The translations under genes were made by a program, and so were the position numbers. The notes beneath the pieces are model-generated. The model ran no database searches. It saw only the letters and a list, made by a program, of their open reading frames with translations, and was not told the origin of the DNA. Shown one piece after another: positions 46,452 to 56,219 of a stretch of DNA of 64,000 nucleotides. Within the stretch, counting starts at the first letter, position 1; every line of letters begins with the position of its first letter. The DNA lies in the NCBI RefSeq assembly GCF_001461825.1, contig NZ_LLZC01000012.1, forward strand, positions 124,001-188,000, read 5' to 3'. The stretch comes from Bacillus velezensis. Lineage in GTDB: Bacteria > Bacillota > Bacilli > Bacillales > Bacillaceae.

Positions 46452-48183
46452 AGTCCGTGTGCGTCTGTTCGCTTTACTCGTTGTATGTATCATATTGGTT
46501 TTCAGTGTTCTCGGCCTTTTTTTACAGCAGCTTATTTCTTCATCCGCTGAAGAAAGAACGGCGGATCAGCTGAAAAAGGAATCGGTATACATAGCGGGCC
46601 TTCTTGACACCGGCCGAATTGGCAATAAAAGCAATGAAACGGTAATCCGTGATGCCGGCCGCACCCTCGGTATAAACGTCGCCGTGCTCAACGAGAAGGG
46701 TGACGCCGTATATCATTCCGGCAGTCATGCTGATGATTCAGCCGTAAAGGAGTTCATTTCTCACAATAAAAGTGAGGAAGCCGTACAGTCGAAAAGCAAA
46801 GTCATCCGCGGCACTGCCGTAAAAAATGACGCCGGGAAAATTGCGGGGTATGTACTCGTTTCCTCTGAGATCAACGGCGGTTCAAGCGTTGCCGGAGAAA
46901 TGTGGGGCATGCTGGCAGCAAGTCTTTGTACCGCTTTTATCATTATCGTTTTCTTTTATACAAACATGACGTCCCGTTACAAAAAATCCATCGACGCCGC
47001 GACAAAGGTGGCGACGGAGCTGTCCAAAGGGAATTATGACGCCCGCTCCTACAGCGGTTACGCAAGGCGGTCGGACCGTCTCGGGCGTGCGATGAACAGC
47101 CTGGCGGTCGATTTAATGGAAATGACGAGAACGCAGGATATGCAGCGCGATCGTCTGTTAACCGTCATTGAAAATATCGGATCCGGTTTGATTTTAATAG
47201 ACGGGCGAGGTTTTATCAATCTCGTGAACAGGTCATACACGAAGCAGTTTCATACAAAGCCTGAACGTCTGCTTCGGCGCCTTTACCATGATGCGTTTGA
47301 ACATGAGGAGATCATTCGGCTTGTCGAAGACATTTTTATGACGGAGACGAAAAAATGCCAGCTGCTCAGACTTCCCATCAATATTGAGCGGCGCTACTTT
47401 GAAGTTGACGGCGTTCCGATCATGGGCCCTGACGATGAATGGAAGGGCATCGTCCTCGTCTTTCACGATATGACGGAAATTAAAAAATTGGAGCAGATGA
47501 GAAAGGACTTCGTCGCCAATGTCTCCCATGAACTGAAAACACCGATCACCTCGATTAAAGGATTTACGGAAACACTGTTAGACGGAGCGATGAAAGATGA
47601 AAAGGCGCTTTCAGACTTTCTGTCTATCATTCTGAAAGAAAGTGAGCGGCTCCAATCTCTCGTGCAGGATTTACTGGATTTATCCAAGATGGAGCAGCAA
47701 AACTTTACGATGCGCGTAGAGTCCTTTGACGCCGCAAAAATTCTGCATGAAATTGAGGCGCTTTTGCGGCATAAGGCTGCGGAAAAAGGCATCAGCTTTC
47801 AGCTCGATCTCCCGGAAGAGCCGATTTTTGTGACGGGTGATGCGCACAGGCTGAAGCAGGTATTTTTGAATCTGGCGAACAATGCCCTGACCTACACGCC
47901 TGAAAAAGGGACGGTGGGGATTTCGGTACATGTGAAAGAAACCGTTGTCGATATCAAAGTGTCCGATACGGGAATCGGCATTCAGAAGGAAGAGATCCCG
48001 CGGATATTTGAGAGATTCTACCGCGTGGATAAAGACAGAAGCCGCAACTCGGGAGGAACCGGGCTCGGCCTCGCCATCGTGAAGCACTTAATAGAAGCCC
48101 ATGAAGGTAAAATCGAGGTCACAAGCGAGCCGGGACAGGGGACTGTATTTACCGTGACGCTGAAGCGGCAGCCGGAAGCGTGA
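46444..48183 (+). CDS. phoR: Phosphate-sensing histidine kinase PhoR
   Basis: The 579-residue membrane sensor kinase phosphorylates PhoP. Two transmembrane segments (about 7-28 and 155-175) flank an extracytoplasmic PAS-like domain; then HAMP-like linker, cytoplasmic PAS (about 230-350), DHp helix with the phosphorylated His at about 362 ([11 protein letters not shown]), and an HATPase domain with [17 protein letters not shown] and [10 protein letters not shown]. Start ATG lies in the end of phoP. Length agrees with B. subtilis PhoR. Confidence 0.96.
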   Translation: MNKVRVRLFALLVVCIILVFSVLGLFLQQLISSSAEERTADQLKKESVYIAGLLDTGRIGNKSNETVIRDAGRTLGINVAVLNEKGDAVYHSGSHADDSAVKEFISHNKSEEAVQSKSKVIRGTAVKNDAGKIAGYVLVSSEINGGSSVAGEMWGMLAASLCTAFIIIVFFYTNMTSRYKKSIDAATKVATELSKGNYDARSYSGYARRSDRLGRAMNSLAVDLMEMTRTQDMQRDRLLTVIENIGSGLILIDGRGFINLVNRSYTKQFHTKPERLLRRLYHDAFEHEEIIRLVEDIFMTETKKCQLLRLPINIERRYFEVDGVPIMGPDDEWKGIVLVFHDMTEIKKLEQMRKDFVANVSHELKTPITSIKGFTETLLDGAMKDEKALSDFLSIILKESERLQSLVQDLLDLSKMEQQNFTMRVESFDAAKILHEIEALLRHKAAEKGISFQLDLPEEPIFVTGDAHRLKQVFLNLANNALTYTPEKGTVGISVHVKETVVDIKVSDTGIGIQKEEIPRIFERFYRVDKDRSRNSGGTGLGLAIVKHLIEAHEGKIEVTSEPGQGTVFTVTLKRQPEA

Positions 48184-48275
48184 TCAGCTTTACAAAGGAT
48201 TAACAATTTCTTCATGACCTGTTAAACCTATCTTGTTAGGATGTAACAGAACCCCTTCATCCAAGGAGCCAATTT

Positions 48276-48315
48276 TGACGGCGGGAACGTATTTTCTTGT
48301 TCCCGTCCTTTTTTG
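48276..48315 (+). terminator. Terminator of phoPR
   Basis: GACGGCGGGAAC / GTTCCCGTC around an AT-rich loop, followed by TTTTTT. Confidence 0.75.
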
Positions 48316-48429
48316 CGTTTTCACGGGGTTCGCTCATTTTCCTTTCAAATTGAACTTTGTTAAAATAAGAGAAGCTGTGAGATTAAAAAATAGAGGAATG
48401 ACGAGCTTTTGCTCTTAGGAGGATATTGA

Positions 48430-51069
48430 ATGACGGAACGAAAAAAATTAGTGCTTGTCGACGGAAACAGTCTGGCGTACCGGGCGTTTTTTGCATTGCC
48501 GCTTTTAAGCAATGAAAAAGGCATCCATACAAATGCCGTATACGGGTTTGCGATGATTTTAATGAAGATGCTGGAAGATGAAAAGCCGACCCACATGCTG
48601 GTGGCTTTTGATGCGGGAAAAACCACTTTCCGCCACAGCACGTTTAAAGAATATAAAGGCGGAAGACAAAAAACGCCGCCGGAGCTTTCAGAACAGATGC
48701 CGTTCATCCGCGAGCTCCTTGATGCCTATAACATCAGCCGCTATGAGCTTCCTGAATATGAAGCGGACGATATTATCGGCACGCTTGCCGTATCTGCTGA
48801 AAAAGACGGCTTCGAAGTAAAGGTAGTTTCGGGGGACAAGGACTTAACCCAGCTTGCAACCGGGAAAACGACCGTTGCCATTACGAGAAAAGGCATTACC
48901 GACGTGGAGGATTACACGCCGGAGCACGTGCAAGAAAAGTACGGTCTGACCCCTTTGCAAATCATTGATATGAAGGGATTAATGGGGGATTCATCCGATA
49001 ACATACCGGGCGTCCCCGGCGTCGGAGAAAAAACCGCGATTAAGCTCTTAAAGCAGTTCCATTCGGTTGAGAAACTGCTTGATTCCATTGATGAAGTCAG
49101 CGGAAAAAAATTAAAAGAAAAGCTTGAAGAATACAAGGAACAAGCCCTGATGAGCAAAGAACTGGCGACGATTATGACAAATGCGCCGATTGAAGTCAAG
49201 CCCGAAGATTTAGATTACCAAGGGTTTGACCGTGAACAAGTTGTTGCCATTTTTAAAGACCTCGGTTTTAATACGCTTCTTGAGCGGCTCGGTGAAGAAA
49301 GCGGGGAAACGGCGGAAGAAAATTTTGAAGACATCAATGTCGAAACGGCAGAAGAAATCACCGAAGATATGCTCGTTTCGCCGTCCGCTTTGGTCGTCGA
49401 ACAAATCGGTGATAACTATCACGAAGAACCGATCCTCGGCTTTTCCATCGTGAATGAAACAGGTCTTTATTATATTCCGAAAGAAATCGCCATTCAGTCT
49501 GAAGCGTTTAAATCTTGGGCTGAAGATGAATCGATGAAAAAGTGGGTGTTCGACAGCAAACGTTCCGTCGTCGCTTTGCGCTGGCAGGGAATTGAGCTGA
49601 AGGGAACGGAATTTGACGCGCTTCTTGCTGCCTACATTATAAACCCGGGCAACTCGTACGACGATGTCGCGAGCGTAGCGAAAGAATACGGGCTGAATAT
49701 CGTTTCAAAAGATGAAGCGGTATACGGAAAAGGCGCAAAGCGCGCCGTTCCGGCTGAAAAAGAGCTTGCCGATCATCTCGCGCGGAAAGCGTCTGCCGTT
49801 AACAGCCTCCGTGACAAACTGCTGCACGCGCTGGAAGAAAATAATCAGCTTGAATTATATGAAGATCTCGAACTTCCGCTTGCGCTTATTCTCGGAGAAA
49901 TGGAATCAATGGGCGTCAAAGTGGATGTTGAAAGACTGAAGCGAATGGGCGAAGAGCTTAAGGCGAAGCTGAAGGAATATGAAGAAAAAATCCATGACAT
50001 CGCCGGTGAGCCGTTTAACATCAATTCACCAAAACAGCTCGGCGTCATTCTGTTTGAAAAGCTCGGCCTGCCGCCAGTAAAGAAAACAAAAACAGGCTAT
50101 TCCACTTCAGCCGATGTCCTGGAAAAGCTCGCAGACAAACATGATATCGTCGCTTACATTCTGCAATACAGACAAATCGGCAAGCTTCAATCGACTTATA
50201 TAGAAGGGCTGCTGAAAGTCACGCGCAAGGATTCTCATAAGGTGCATACACGGTTCAATCAGGCGTTGACTCAAACCGGACGCCTCAGCTCAACGGATCC
50301 GAACCTGCAAAATATTCCGATCCGGCTGGAGGAAGGGCGGAAAATCCGTCAGGCTTTCGTACCGTCCGAACCGGACTGGCTTATTTTCGCCGCCGATTAT
50401 TCACAAATTGAATTAAGGGTGCTTGCGCATATTTCAAAAGATGAAAATCTGATCGAAGCGTTTACGAATGACATGGACATTCACACAAAAACCGCCATGG
50501 ACGTGTTTCATGTCAGTGAAGATGAAGTGACACAAGCGATGCGCCGCCAGGCAAAGGCCGTCAATTTCGGCATTGTTTACGGCATCAGTGATTACGGGCT
50601 GTCGCAAAACCTCGGCATCACCCGGAAAGAAGCGGGCGCTTTTATTGACCGCTATTTGGAGAGCTTCCCGGGCGTCAAGGCATATATGGAAGAGTCGGTG
50701 CAGGAAGCGAAGCAAAAAGGATATGTCACGACACTTATGCAGCGCCGCCGCTATATTCCTGAGCTGACCAGCCGCAACTTCAACCTGCGGAGCTTTGCGG
50801 AACGGACGGCCATGAATACGCCGATTCAGGGAAGCGCCGCCGATATTATTAAAAAAGCCATGATTGACATGGCAGCTGAGCTGAAAGAGAAAAACCTGAA
50901 GGCACGATTGCTGCTTCAGGTGCACGATGAATTGATTTTTGAAGCGCCTAAGGAAGAAATTGAAATATTAGAGAAGCTGGTTCCTGAAGTGATGGAGCAT
51001 GCTTTGGCATTAGACGTGCCTCTGAAGGCGGATTATGCTTCAGGGCCGTCTTGGTACGATGCAAAATAA
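48430..51069 (+). CDS. polA: DNA polymerase I
   Basis: The 879-residue A-family polymerase acts in Okazaki fragment maturation and repair. Residues 1-290 form the 5'-3' exonuclease (GDKDLTQLATG, GLMGDSSDNIPGVPGVGEKTA). Residues about 300-470 form a 3'-5' exonuclease-like domain without the usual acidic catalytic motifs, as in other Bacillus PolA. The polymerase domain carries motif A (FAADYSQIELRVLAH), the O-helix (RRQAKAVNFGIVYG) and motif C (QVHDELIFE). ATG at 48430 follows TTAGGAGGATA. First gene of a polA-mutM-ytaF-coaE cluster. Confidence 0.97.
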   Translation: MTERKKLVLVDGNSLAYRAFFALPLLSNEKGIHTNAVYGFAMILMKMLEDEKPTHMLVAFDAGKTTFRHSTFKEYKGGRQKTPPELSEQMPFIRELLDAYNISRYELPEYEADDIIGTLAVSAEKDGFEVKVVSGDKDLTQLATGKTTVAITRKGITDVEDYTPEHVQEKYGLTPLQIIDMKGLMGDSSDNIPGVPGVGEKTAIKLLKQFHSVEKLLDSIDEVSGKKLKEKLEEYKEQALMSKELATIMTNAPIEVKPEDLDYQGFDREQVVAIFKDLGFNTLLERLGEESGETAEENFEDINVETAEEITEDMLVSPSALVVEQIGDNYHEEPILGFSIVNETGLYYIPKEIAIQSEAFKSWAEDESMKKWVFDSKRSVVALRWQGIELKGTEFDALLAAYIINPGNSYDDVASVAKEYGLNIVSKDEAVYGKGAKRAVPAEKELADHLARKASAVNSLRDKLLHALEENNQLELYEDLELPLALILGEMESMGVKVDVERLKRMGEELKAKLKEYEEKIHDIAGEPFNINSPKQLGVILFEKLGLPPVKKTKTGYSTSADVLEKLADKHDIVAYILQYRQIGKLQSTYIEGLLKVTRKDSHKVHTRFNQALTQTGRLSSTDPNLQNIPIRLEEGRKIRQAFVPSEPDWLIFAADYSQIELRVLAHISKDENLIEAFTNDMDIHTKTAMDVFHVSEDEVTQAMRRQAKAVNFGIVYGISDYGLSQNLGITRKEAGAFIDRYLESFPGVKAYMEESVQEAKQKGYVTTLMQRRRYIPELTSRNFNLRSFAERTAMNTPIQGSAADIIKKAMIDMAAELKEKNLKARLLLQVHDELIFEAPKEEIEILEKLVPEVMEHALALDVPLKADYASGPSWYDAK

Positions 51070-51093
51070 ACAGAGAAAAAGGAAGTGATGATT

Positions 51094-51924
51094 GTGCCGG
51101 AATTACCAGAAGTTGAAACGGTCCGGCGCACTCTGACCGGTCTTGTGAAGGGGAAAACGATTGAATCGGCGCATATCAGATGGCCGAATATCATCAAAAA
51201 ACCCGCCGAGCCGGAGGAATTCGCGCGGCAGATTGCAGGAGAAACGATCCGATCCATCGGAAGAAGAGGAAAGTTTTTGCTTTTCCATCTGGATCATTAT
51301 GTCATGGTGTCCCACCTTCGGATGGAGGGGAAATACGGTCTTCATCAGGCCGATGAGCCTGACGATAAACATGTGCACGTCGTGTTTCACATGACGGACG
51401 GAGCACAGCTCCGCTACCGGGATGTCCGGAAATTCGGCACGATGCATTTGTTTGCGCCGGGAGAGGAACAGAATGCATTACCGCTTTCACAGCTCGGGCC
51501 CGAACCCGATGATGAAGCATTTACCGCTGCTTATTTAAAAGAGCGGCTTGCAAAAACGAACCGCGCGGTGAAAACAGCCCTGCTCGACCAAAAAGCGGTC
51601 GTCGGCCTCGGCAATATTTATGTCGATGAAGCTTTATTCCGAGCGCGTATTCATCCTGAGACAAAAGCGAACAGTCTGTCAGACGGGCAGATAAAAACGC
51701 TTCATACAGAAATTAAAGACACCCTTCAGGAAGCGATTGACGCGGGCGGGAGCACCGTCCGGTCTTATATCAATTCTCAAGGGGAGATCGGAATGTTTCA
51801 GCTCAAACATTACGTATACGGCAAAAAGGATGAACCGTGCAAAACGTGCGGCACGATGATTTCTAAAATCGTGGTCGGCGGAAGAGGGACGCATTTTTGC
51901 GCCCGCTGCCAAAAAAAATCATAA
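51094..51924 (+). CDS. mutM: Formamidopyrimidine-DNA glycosylase
   Basis: The 276-residue Fpg glycosylase/AP lyase removes 8-oxoguanine and formamidopyrimidines. Catalytic Pro2-Glu3 at the N-terminus of PELPEVETVRRTL, helix-two-turn-helix region VVGLGNIYVDEALF, and the C-terminal zinc finger CKTCGTMI ... FCARCQ are intact. GTG at 51094 must be the start because the mature N-terminal proline is catalytic. It lies 24 bases after polA, consistent with a repair operon. Confidence 0.96.
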   Translation: MPELPEVETVRRTLTGLVKGKTIESAHIRWPNIIKKPAEPEEFARQIAGETIRSIGRRGKFLLFHLDHYVMVSHLRMEGKYGLHQADEPDDKHVHVVFHMTDGAQLRYRDVRKFGTMHLFAPGEEQNALPLSQLGPEPDDEAFTAAYLKERLAKTNRAVKTALLDQKAVVGLGNIYVDEALFRARIHPETKANSLSDGQIKTLHTEIKDTLQEAIDAGGSTVRSYINSQGEIGMFQLKHYVYGKKDEPCKTCGTMISKIVVGGRGTHFCARCQKKS

Positions 51925-52060
51925 ACTGAAGCGATTCAAGCAGGCGGCAGCAGAATGACTTTTTTCTAACACAGTTGATGACCTTTCTCCATATATATAT
52001 TGTGATTCACCCAATAGGCATATGTCACAATTGCCGATCAAGAGAAAGGGAGAAACGGAT

Positions 52061-52693
52061 ATGGAGATTGTTTCTTTGCTGCTTTTGGCTTTTGCTGTCA
52101 GCTTGGACAGTTTTTCAGTCGGGTTTACGTATGGTTTGAGAAAAATGAAAATCCCGTTCAAAGCGATTGCCGTGATCGCTTGCTGTTCAGCCTCTGTGAT
52201 GTTTATATCCATGCTGATCGGCCATTTTCTGACAAAGATTTTTCCCGTATCCGTCACGGAAAAACTGGGCGGGCTGATCTTAATCGGAATCGGGGCATGG
52301 GTCATCTGGCAATTTTTCAAACCGGCTAAAGAGCCTGATTACTTATTGCATGAAAAAACGTTACTTAATCTTGAAGTGAAATCGCTCGGCATCGTGATTC
52401 ACATTTTGAAAAAACCGACCAGCGCCGATATTGATCAATCCGGAACCATTAACGGAGTCGAGGCGCTTCTGCTCGGTATCGCCTTATCCATTGACGCGTT
52501 TGGCGCCGGGCTGGGAGCGGCCATTCTCGGCTTTTCTCCGGTTATGATGAGCGTGACTGTCGGGCTGATGAGCTCGCTGTTTGTTTCACTCGGCATAAAC
52601 GCGGGGCATTTGCTCTCAAGATGGAATTGGATAGATAAAATGACATTTTTGCCGGGAGTCCTGCTGATTATCATCGGGATTTGGAAAATGTAA
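52061..52693 (+). CDS. ytaF: Sporulation membrane protein YtaF
   Basis: The 210-residue membrane protein has about six membrane helices with two pseudo-repeats, each carrying a short acidic signature (FAVSLDSFSVGFTYG near the start and GIALSIDAFGAGLGAA in the second half). The repeats resemble MntP-type manganese exporters, so ion transport is possible, but the B. subtilis protein is only known to be sporulation-associated. ATG at 52061 follows AAAGGGAG. An own promoter in the 136-base gap after mutM is likely but was not assigned. Confidence 0.85.
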   Translation: MEIVSLLLLAFAVSLDSFSVGFTYGLRKMKIPFKAIAVIACCSASVMFISMLIGHFLTKIFPVSVTEKLGGLILIGIGAWVIWQFFKPAKEPDYLLHEKTLLNLEVKSLGIVIHILKKPTSADIDQSGTINGVEALLLGIALSIDAFGAGLGAAILGFSPVMMSVTVGLMSSLFVSLGINAGHLLSRWNWIDKMTFLPGVLLIIIGIWKM

Positions 52694-52708
52694 GAAGGAG
52701 TGGGCTTT

Positions 52709-53302
52709 TTGAGCTTGGTCATCGGTTTAACGGGAGGCATCGCAAGCGGCAAAAGCACGGTAGCGCGTATGCTGATCGACAAAAAAATAACAGTCATTGA
52801 TGCGGATGTCATCGCAAAACAGGCGGTGGAAAAAGGGATGCCGGCTTACGGACAAATTGTGGAGGCATTCGGAAAAGACATCCTGCTGGAAAATGGCGGT
52901 ATTGACAGAAAAAAACTCGGTTCTATCGTTTTTACTGACGAACAGAAGCGTCTGAAGCTGAATCAGATCGTTCATCCGGCGGTGCGTGCGGAAATGCTGA
53001 AACAGCGGGATGTAGCCGTTGCACGAAAAGAGCAGTTCGTCGTTTTGGATATACCGCTTTTGTATGAAAGCGGGCTTGATTATCTTGTCGGCAAGGTGCT
53101 CGTCGTCACCGTACCGGCAGACATTCAGCTCAAACGGCTGATGGAGCGGAATTCCCTTACAGAAGAAGAAGCGATGAGCCGGATAACGTCGCAAATGCCT
53201 TTAGCGGACAAAACAAAAAAAGCTGACGCCGTCATTGATAACAGCGGCAGTCTTGAACATACAAAGCACCAGCTTGAGGAAATATTGAGCGGCTGGGCAT
53301 AA
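52709..53302 (+). CDS. coaE: Dephospho-CoA kinase
   Basis: The 197-residue P-loop kinase phosphorylates dephospho-CoA in the last step of CoA synthesis. Walker A is [24 protein letters not shown] and [11 protein letters not shown] are family blocks. TTG at 52709 is chosen: AGAAGGAGTGG precedes it and the length equals B. subtilis CoaE. An upstream in-frame GTG overlaps the ribosome site. It follows ytaF after 15 bases and ends at a strong bidirectional terminator. Confidence 0.94.
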   Translation: MSLVIGLTGGIASGKSTVARMLIDKKITVIDADVIAKQAVEKGMPAYGQIVEAFGKDILLENGGIDRKKLGSIVFTDEQKRLKLNQIVHPAVRAEMLKQRDVAVARKEQFVVLDIPLLYESGLDYLVGKVLVVTVPADIQLKRLMERNSLTEEEAMSRITSQMPLADKTKKADAVIDNSGSLEHTKHQLEEILSGWA

Positions 53303-53304
53303 AC

Positions 53305-53337
53305 AAACACCGTTCGGAAAGCCGAACGGTGTTTTTC
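53305..53337. terminator. Bidirectional terminator coaE/ytbE
   Basis: AAACACCGTTCGG-AAAG-CCGAACGGTGTTTTT: perfect stem between convergent genes. Confidence 0.92.
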
Positions 53338-53340
53338 TGG

Positions 53341-54183
53341 TTAAAAATCAAAATTGTCAGGGTCAGGACCGACACGGAGATTTTCGTTCAGATCATCAAT
53401 CCGCTTCATATCGTCAGCTGACAGTTCGAAATCAAAGACATTTGCATTTTCTTCAATACGGTGTTTTTTAGTTGATTTCGGAATGGTGATAACACCGTTT
53501 TGCAAATCCCAGCGCAAAATCACTTGAGCGGCTGATTTGCCGTACTTCTTTGCGATCTCTTGTAAGACGGGGTGATCAAGCAGCTGCCCTTGCATCAATG
53601 GCGACCACGCTTCTAGCTGAATGCCTTGTTCAGTACAGAAAGCAAGCAGTTCTTTCTGTGTCAGACGCGGGTGGTACTCCACCTGGTTGATCATCGGCTT
53701 GATTTCCGTTTCTTTCATGAGATGTTTCAGATGGTGAATTTGGAAATTGCTGACCCCGATCGCCTTAATGCGTCCATCCCGGTAAAGGGTTTCGAGCGCC
53801 CGCCACGCATCGATGTACTTTCCTTCGACAGGCCAATGGATCAAATATAAATCCAAATAATCTAAACCGAGTTTTTCTAAGCTTGTGTCAAACGCTTTTA
53901 ACGTTTCTTCATATCCTAAATCGGGATTCCATACTTTTGACGTGACAAAAATGTCTTCACGTTTTAATCCCGCTTCTTGCAGCCCTTGGCGGATGCCTTC
54001 GCCGACACCTTCTTCATTTCCGTAAATCGCGGCGGTATCAACGCTGCGATAGCCGTGCACCAATGCCGTTTTCACCGCGTTGACGAGTTCCGCGCCTTCC
54101 TCTACTTTGAAAACTCCGATGCCGAACCAAGGCATCTCTACTCCGTTATGCAATGTTGATTTTGCTTGTAAATGTGTTGTCAT
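53341..54183 (-). CDS. ytbE: Aldo/keto reductase YtbE
   Basis: The 280-residue NADPH-dependent aldo/keto reductase reduces aldehydes and ketones. The AKR tetrad is readable: Asp and Tyr in SVDTAAIYGNE, Lys in FVTSKVWN and His in LYLIHWPVEGK. The C-terminal cofactor region IPKSTKKHRIEENANVFDF is present. ATG at 54183 follows AGGAGG nine bases upstream. It lies downstream of ytbD on the same strand (58-base gap) and probably shares its HxlR-type regulation. Confidence 0.92.
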   Translation of the reverse strand: MTTHLQAKSTLHNGVEMPWFGIGVFKVEEGAELVNAVKTALVHGYRSVDTAAIYGNEEGVGEGIRQGLQEAGLKREDIFVTSKVWNPDLGYEETLKAFDTSLEKLGLDYLDLYLIHWPVEGKYIDAWRALETLYRDGRIKAIGVSNFQIHHLKHLMKETEIKPMINQVEYHPRLTQKELLAFCTEQGIQLEAWSPLMQGQLLDHPVLQEIAKKYGKSAAQVILRWDLQNGVITIPKSTKKHRIEENANVFDFELSADDMKRIDDLNENLRVGPDPDNFDF

Positions 54184-54241
54184 GTATATATTCCTCCTAT
54201 TAGTTGTCTGTTGAAACAATCAAAATGCGCTGAAGAAAAAC

Positions 54242-55441
54242 TCACCTCCTTTCAAGGGCAGTGCGATCCCGCTTTTCAAGCTTCCTGCTCCATCCGGTTA
54301 ATACGACCGCGCTGAGCACCATCAGCGCCCCGATCCAAGCGGTATGAATGATTCCGATTGAGTCTGTAATGATTCCGCCGGCAAACGAGCCGATCGCGAT
54401 TCCGGCATTGAATGCCGCGATATTTAAGGCTGATGCTGTATCAACGGCGCTTGGCGCAAAACGTTCACTCAGCATCACGACATATACCTGAAGCCCCGGC
54501 ACATTCATAAACGCCAACAGCCCCATGAAAATAATGGTGATCAGCCCGGCTGTTTTAAACGGCGCGGTAAAAGTCAGAACAAACAGCACAGCAGCCTGGA
54601 CAATGAACATATAAAACAAGGCTTTCAGCGGATTTCGGTTTGATAAACGGCCGCCAATCATGTTTCCGATGGCAATCGCAATTCCGTAAATGAGCAGGAT
54701 GGCCGCGACGGTTTCTTTCTGAAAACCGGTTACCTCCTGAAGAAGCGGAGATAAATACGTAAACACGACAAACGTTCCGCCGTAGCCTAACGCCGTAATA
54801 ATAAATAAAAGCAATAACCGCCCGTTTGTGACGAGTTTGACCTGCTCGGAAAATGCGGTTTTCGTCCCTTTGCGCAAATGCGACGGAACGAGAAGCGCGT
54901 TTGTGAGGAATGCGATGATTCCTACCGCCACAATGACGGCAAATGCGATTCTCCATCCGAATTGCTGGCCGAGATAGGTGCCGAACGGAACGCCGGTCAC
55001 CGTAGCCACCGTCAGCCCCGTAAACATAATGGAAATCGCGCTTGCTCTTTTATGCTCCGGCACGATATTGGCGGCGATTGTTGCCCCGATTGACATGAAA
55101 ATGCCGTGGGAAAACGCCGAAATAACCCGTGCCGCCAGTAAGACGCCGATTGAGGACGCACTTGCCGCGAGTGTATTTCCGGCGATAAAAATTAACATCA
55201 CCCAGAGCAGCAGCGTTTTCCGTGACATGCCGGATGTGAGAGATGTTAAAACCGGCGCGCCGAATGTCACGCCCAGAGCATACATGGAAACGGTAAGCCC
55301 CGCCGTTGTCACAGGTATATGCAGATCTTGAGATATAAGCGGCAGCAGCCCGACGCTGATAAATTCGGTTGTGCCGATCGCAAAAGCGCTGACGGCTAAT
55401 GCCAGCAGCGCTGGTAAATAGCTTTGGCGATGTGAAGACAT
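54242..55441 (-). CDS. ytbD: MFS transporter (DHA1 drug:H+ antiporter type)
   Basis: The 399-residue major facilitator has 12 predicted membrane helices. FAIGTTEFISVGLLPLI at the start and the cytoplasmic 2-3 loop GAPVLTSLTSGMSRK are typical of AraJ/YtbD-like efflux proteins. Substrate unknown. ATG at 55441 follows AAGGAGGAAA; 24 upstream codons in frame have no site. Divergent from the HxlR regulator ytcD, with ytbE downstream: a compact stress-type efflux plus reductase unit, suggesting response to electrophiles or aldehydes. Confidence 0.88.
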   Translation of the reverse strand: MSSHRQSYLPALLALAVSAFAIGTTEFISVGLLPLISQDLHIPVTTAGLTVSMYALGVTFGAPVLTSLTSGMSRKTLLLWVMLIFIAGNTLAASASSIGVLLAARVISAFSHGIFMSIGATIAANIVPEHKRASAISIMFTGLTVATVTGVPFGTYLGQQFGWRIAFAVIVAVGIIAFLTNALLVPSHLRKGTKTAFSEQVKLVTNGRLLLLFIITALGYGGTFVVFTYLSPLLQEVTGFQKETVAAILLIYGIAIAIGNMIGGRLSNRNPLKALFYMFIVQAAVLFVLTFTAPFKTAGLITIIFMGLLAFMNVPGLQVYVVMLSERFAPSAVDTASALNIAAFNAGIAIGSFAGGIITDSIGIIHTAWIGALMVLSAVVLTGWSRKLEKRDRTALERR

Positions 55442-55576
55442 CTGTTTTCCTCCTTGAACGATAATGTATGGTTGAAATGATGCCGGGTAAACGATATAAG
55501 TATAAGAGTACATTCCTTTTCAGCCGGCAAATGTCATTATGATCGATAGAAGTGTCATTGAAAAGAACGTACTTTT

Positions 55577-55593
55577 AAGTGCCATAGGCACTT
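55577..55593. promoter_or_regulatory. Palindromic operator candidate between ytbD and ytcD
   Basis: AAGTGCC-ATA-GGCACTT, a perfect 7-bp inverted repeat in the divergent promoter region, 33 bases before the ytcD start. It is the best candidate for the YtcD binding site. Confidence 0.6.
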
Positions 55594-55625
55594 TTTAGTT
55601 CCTATAGATGAGGAGGAATTACCGT

Positions 55626-56012
55626 TTGCTGAAGAAAAAATACAATATATCCGTAGAAGCGGCGCTTGAGGTGATCGGAGGAAAATGGAAGTGTGTGATC
55701 CTCTGCCACCTCATGCGCGGGAAAAAACGGACAAGCGAATTGAAGCGGCTTATGCCGGACATCACCCAGAAGATGCTGACACAGCAATTGCGGGAGCTGG
55801 AAGCTGACGGCGTCATCAACCGGATCGTGTACAATCAGGTGCCGCCGAAAGTGGAATACGAGCTGAGTGAATACGGACACAGTCTGGAAAGAATTTTAAA
55901 CGCGCTGTGCGACTGGGGCGCGATGCATATCGCGAAACGGTACGGCGAGGTGTCTTCCGTTTTAGAGGACAGCATTTTAAATGACAAATTCAAAGAACCG
56001 GGACAAATATAA
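55626..56012 (+). CDS. ytcD: HxlR-family transcriptional regulator YtcD
   Basis: The 128-residue winged-helix HxlR regulator has the family signature VIGGKWKCVILCHLMRGKKR near the N-terminus, then the recognition helix QKMLTQQLRELE and the wing VPPKVEYELSEYG. TTG at 55626 is chosen because AGGAGG lies nine bases before it; the ATG at 55608 has no ribosome site. One cysteine (in the signature) could be redox-sensing as in other HxlR proteins such as HypR. Probably controls divergent ytbD-ytbE. Confidence 0.9.
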   Translation: MLKKKYNISVEAALEVIGGKWKCVILCHLMRGKKRTSELKRLMPDITQKMLTQQLRELEADGVINRIVYNQVPPKVEYELSEYGHSLERILNALCDWGAMHIAKRYGEVSSVLEDSILNDKFKEPGQI

Positions 56013-56054
56013 GAAAAAAGCAGGCAGCCTGAGACGCTGATCCTGCTTTTTTTA
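56013..56054 (+). terminator. Terminator of ytcD
   Basis: AAAAAAGCAGG / CCTGCTTTTTTT with a 16-base interior. Confidence 0.75.
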
Positions 56055-56155
56055 TGGAAGAAAGATCATTTTATATGCAAAAAAACCGATTGAACAACAT
56101 ATTGATCGGTATAAGGGTGGATTTTTATCAAGTTGTACTGGCGGATTTCTTTTAA

Positions 56156-56166
56156 TGTGTTATACT
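56156..56166. promoter_or_regulatory. CcpN-type box at the gapB promoter
   Basis: TGTGTTATACT matches all 11 positions of the CcpN consensus TRTGHYATAYW as I recall it. It overlaps the likely -10 (TATACT), so binding would block RNA polymerase. CcpN repression of gapB in glucose is established in B. subtilis. Confidence 0.7.
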
Positions 56167-56219
56167 ATATATAAATAAAATTAAATTAGAGTGGCATATT
56201 AAAAAGGGGTGACCTGAGC

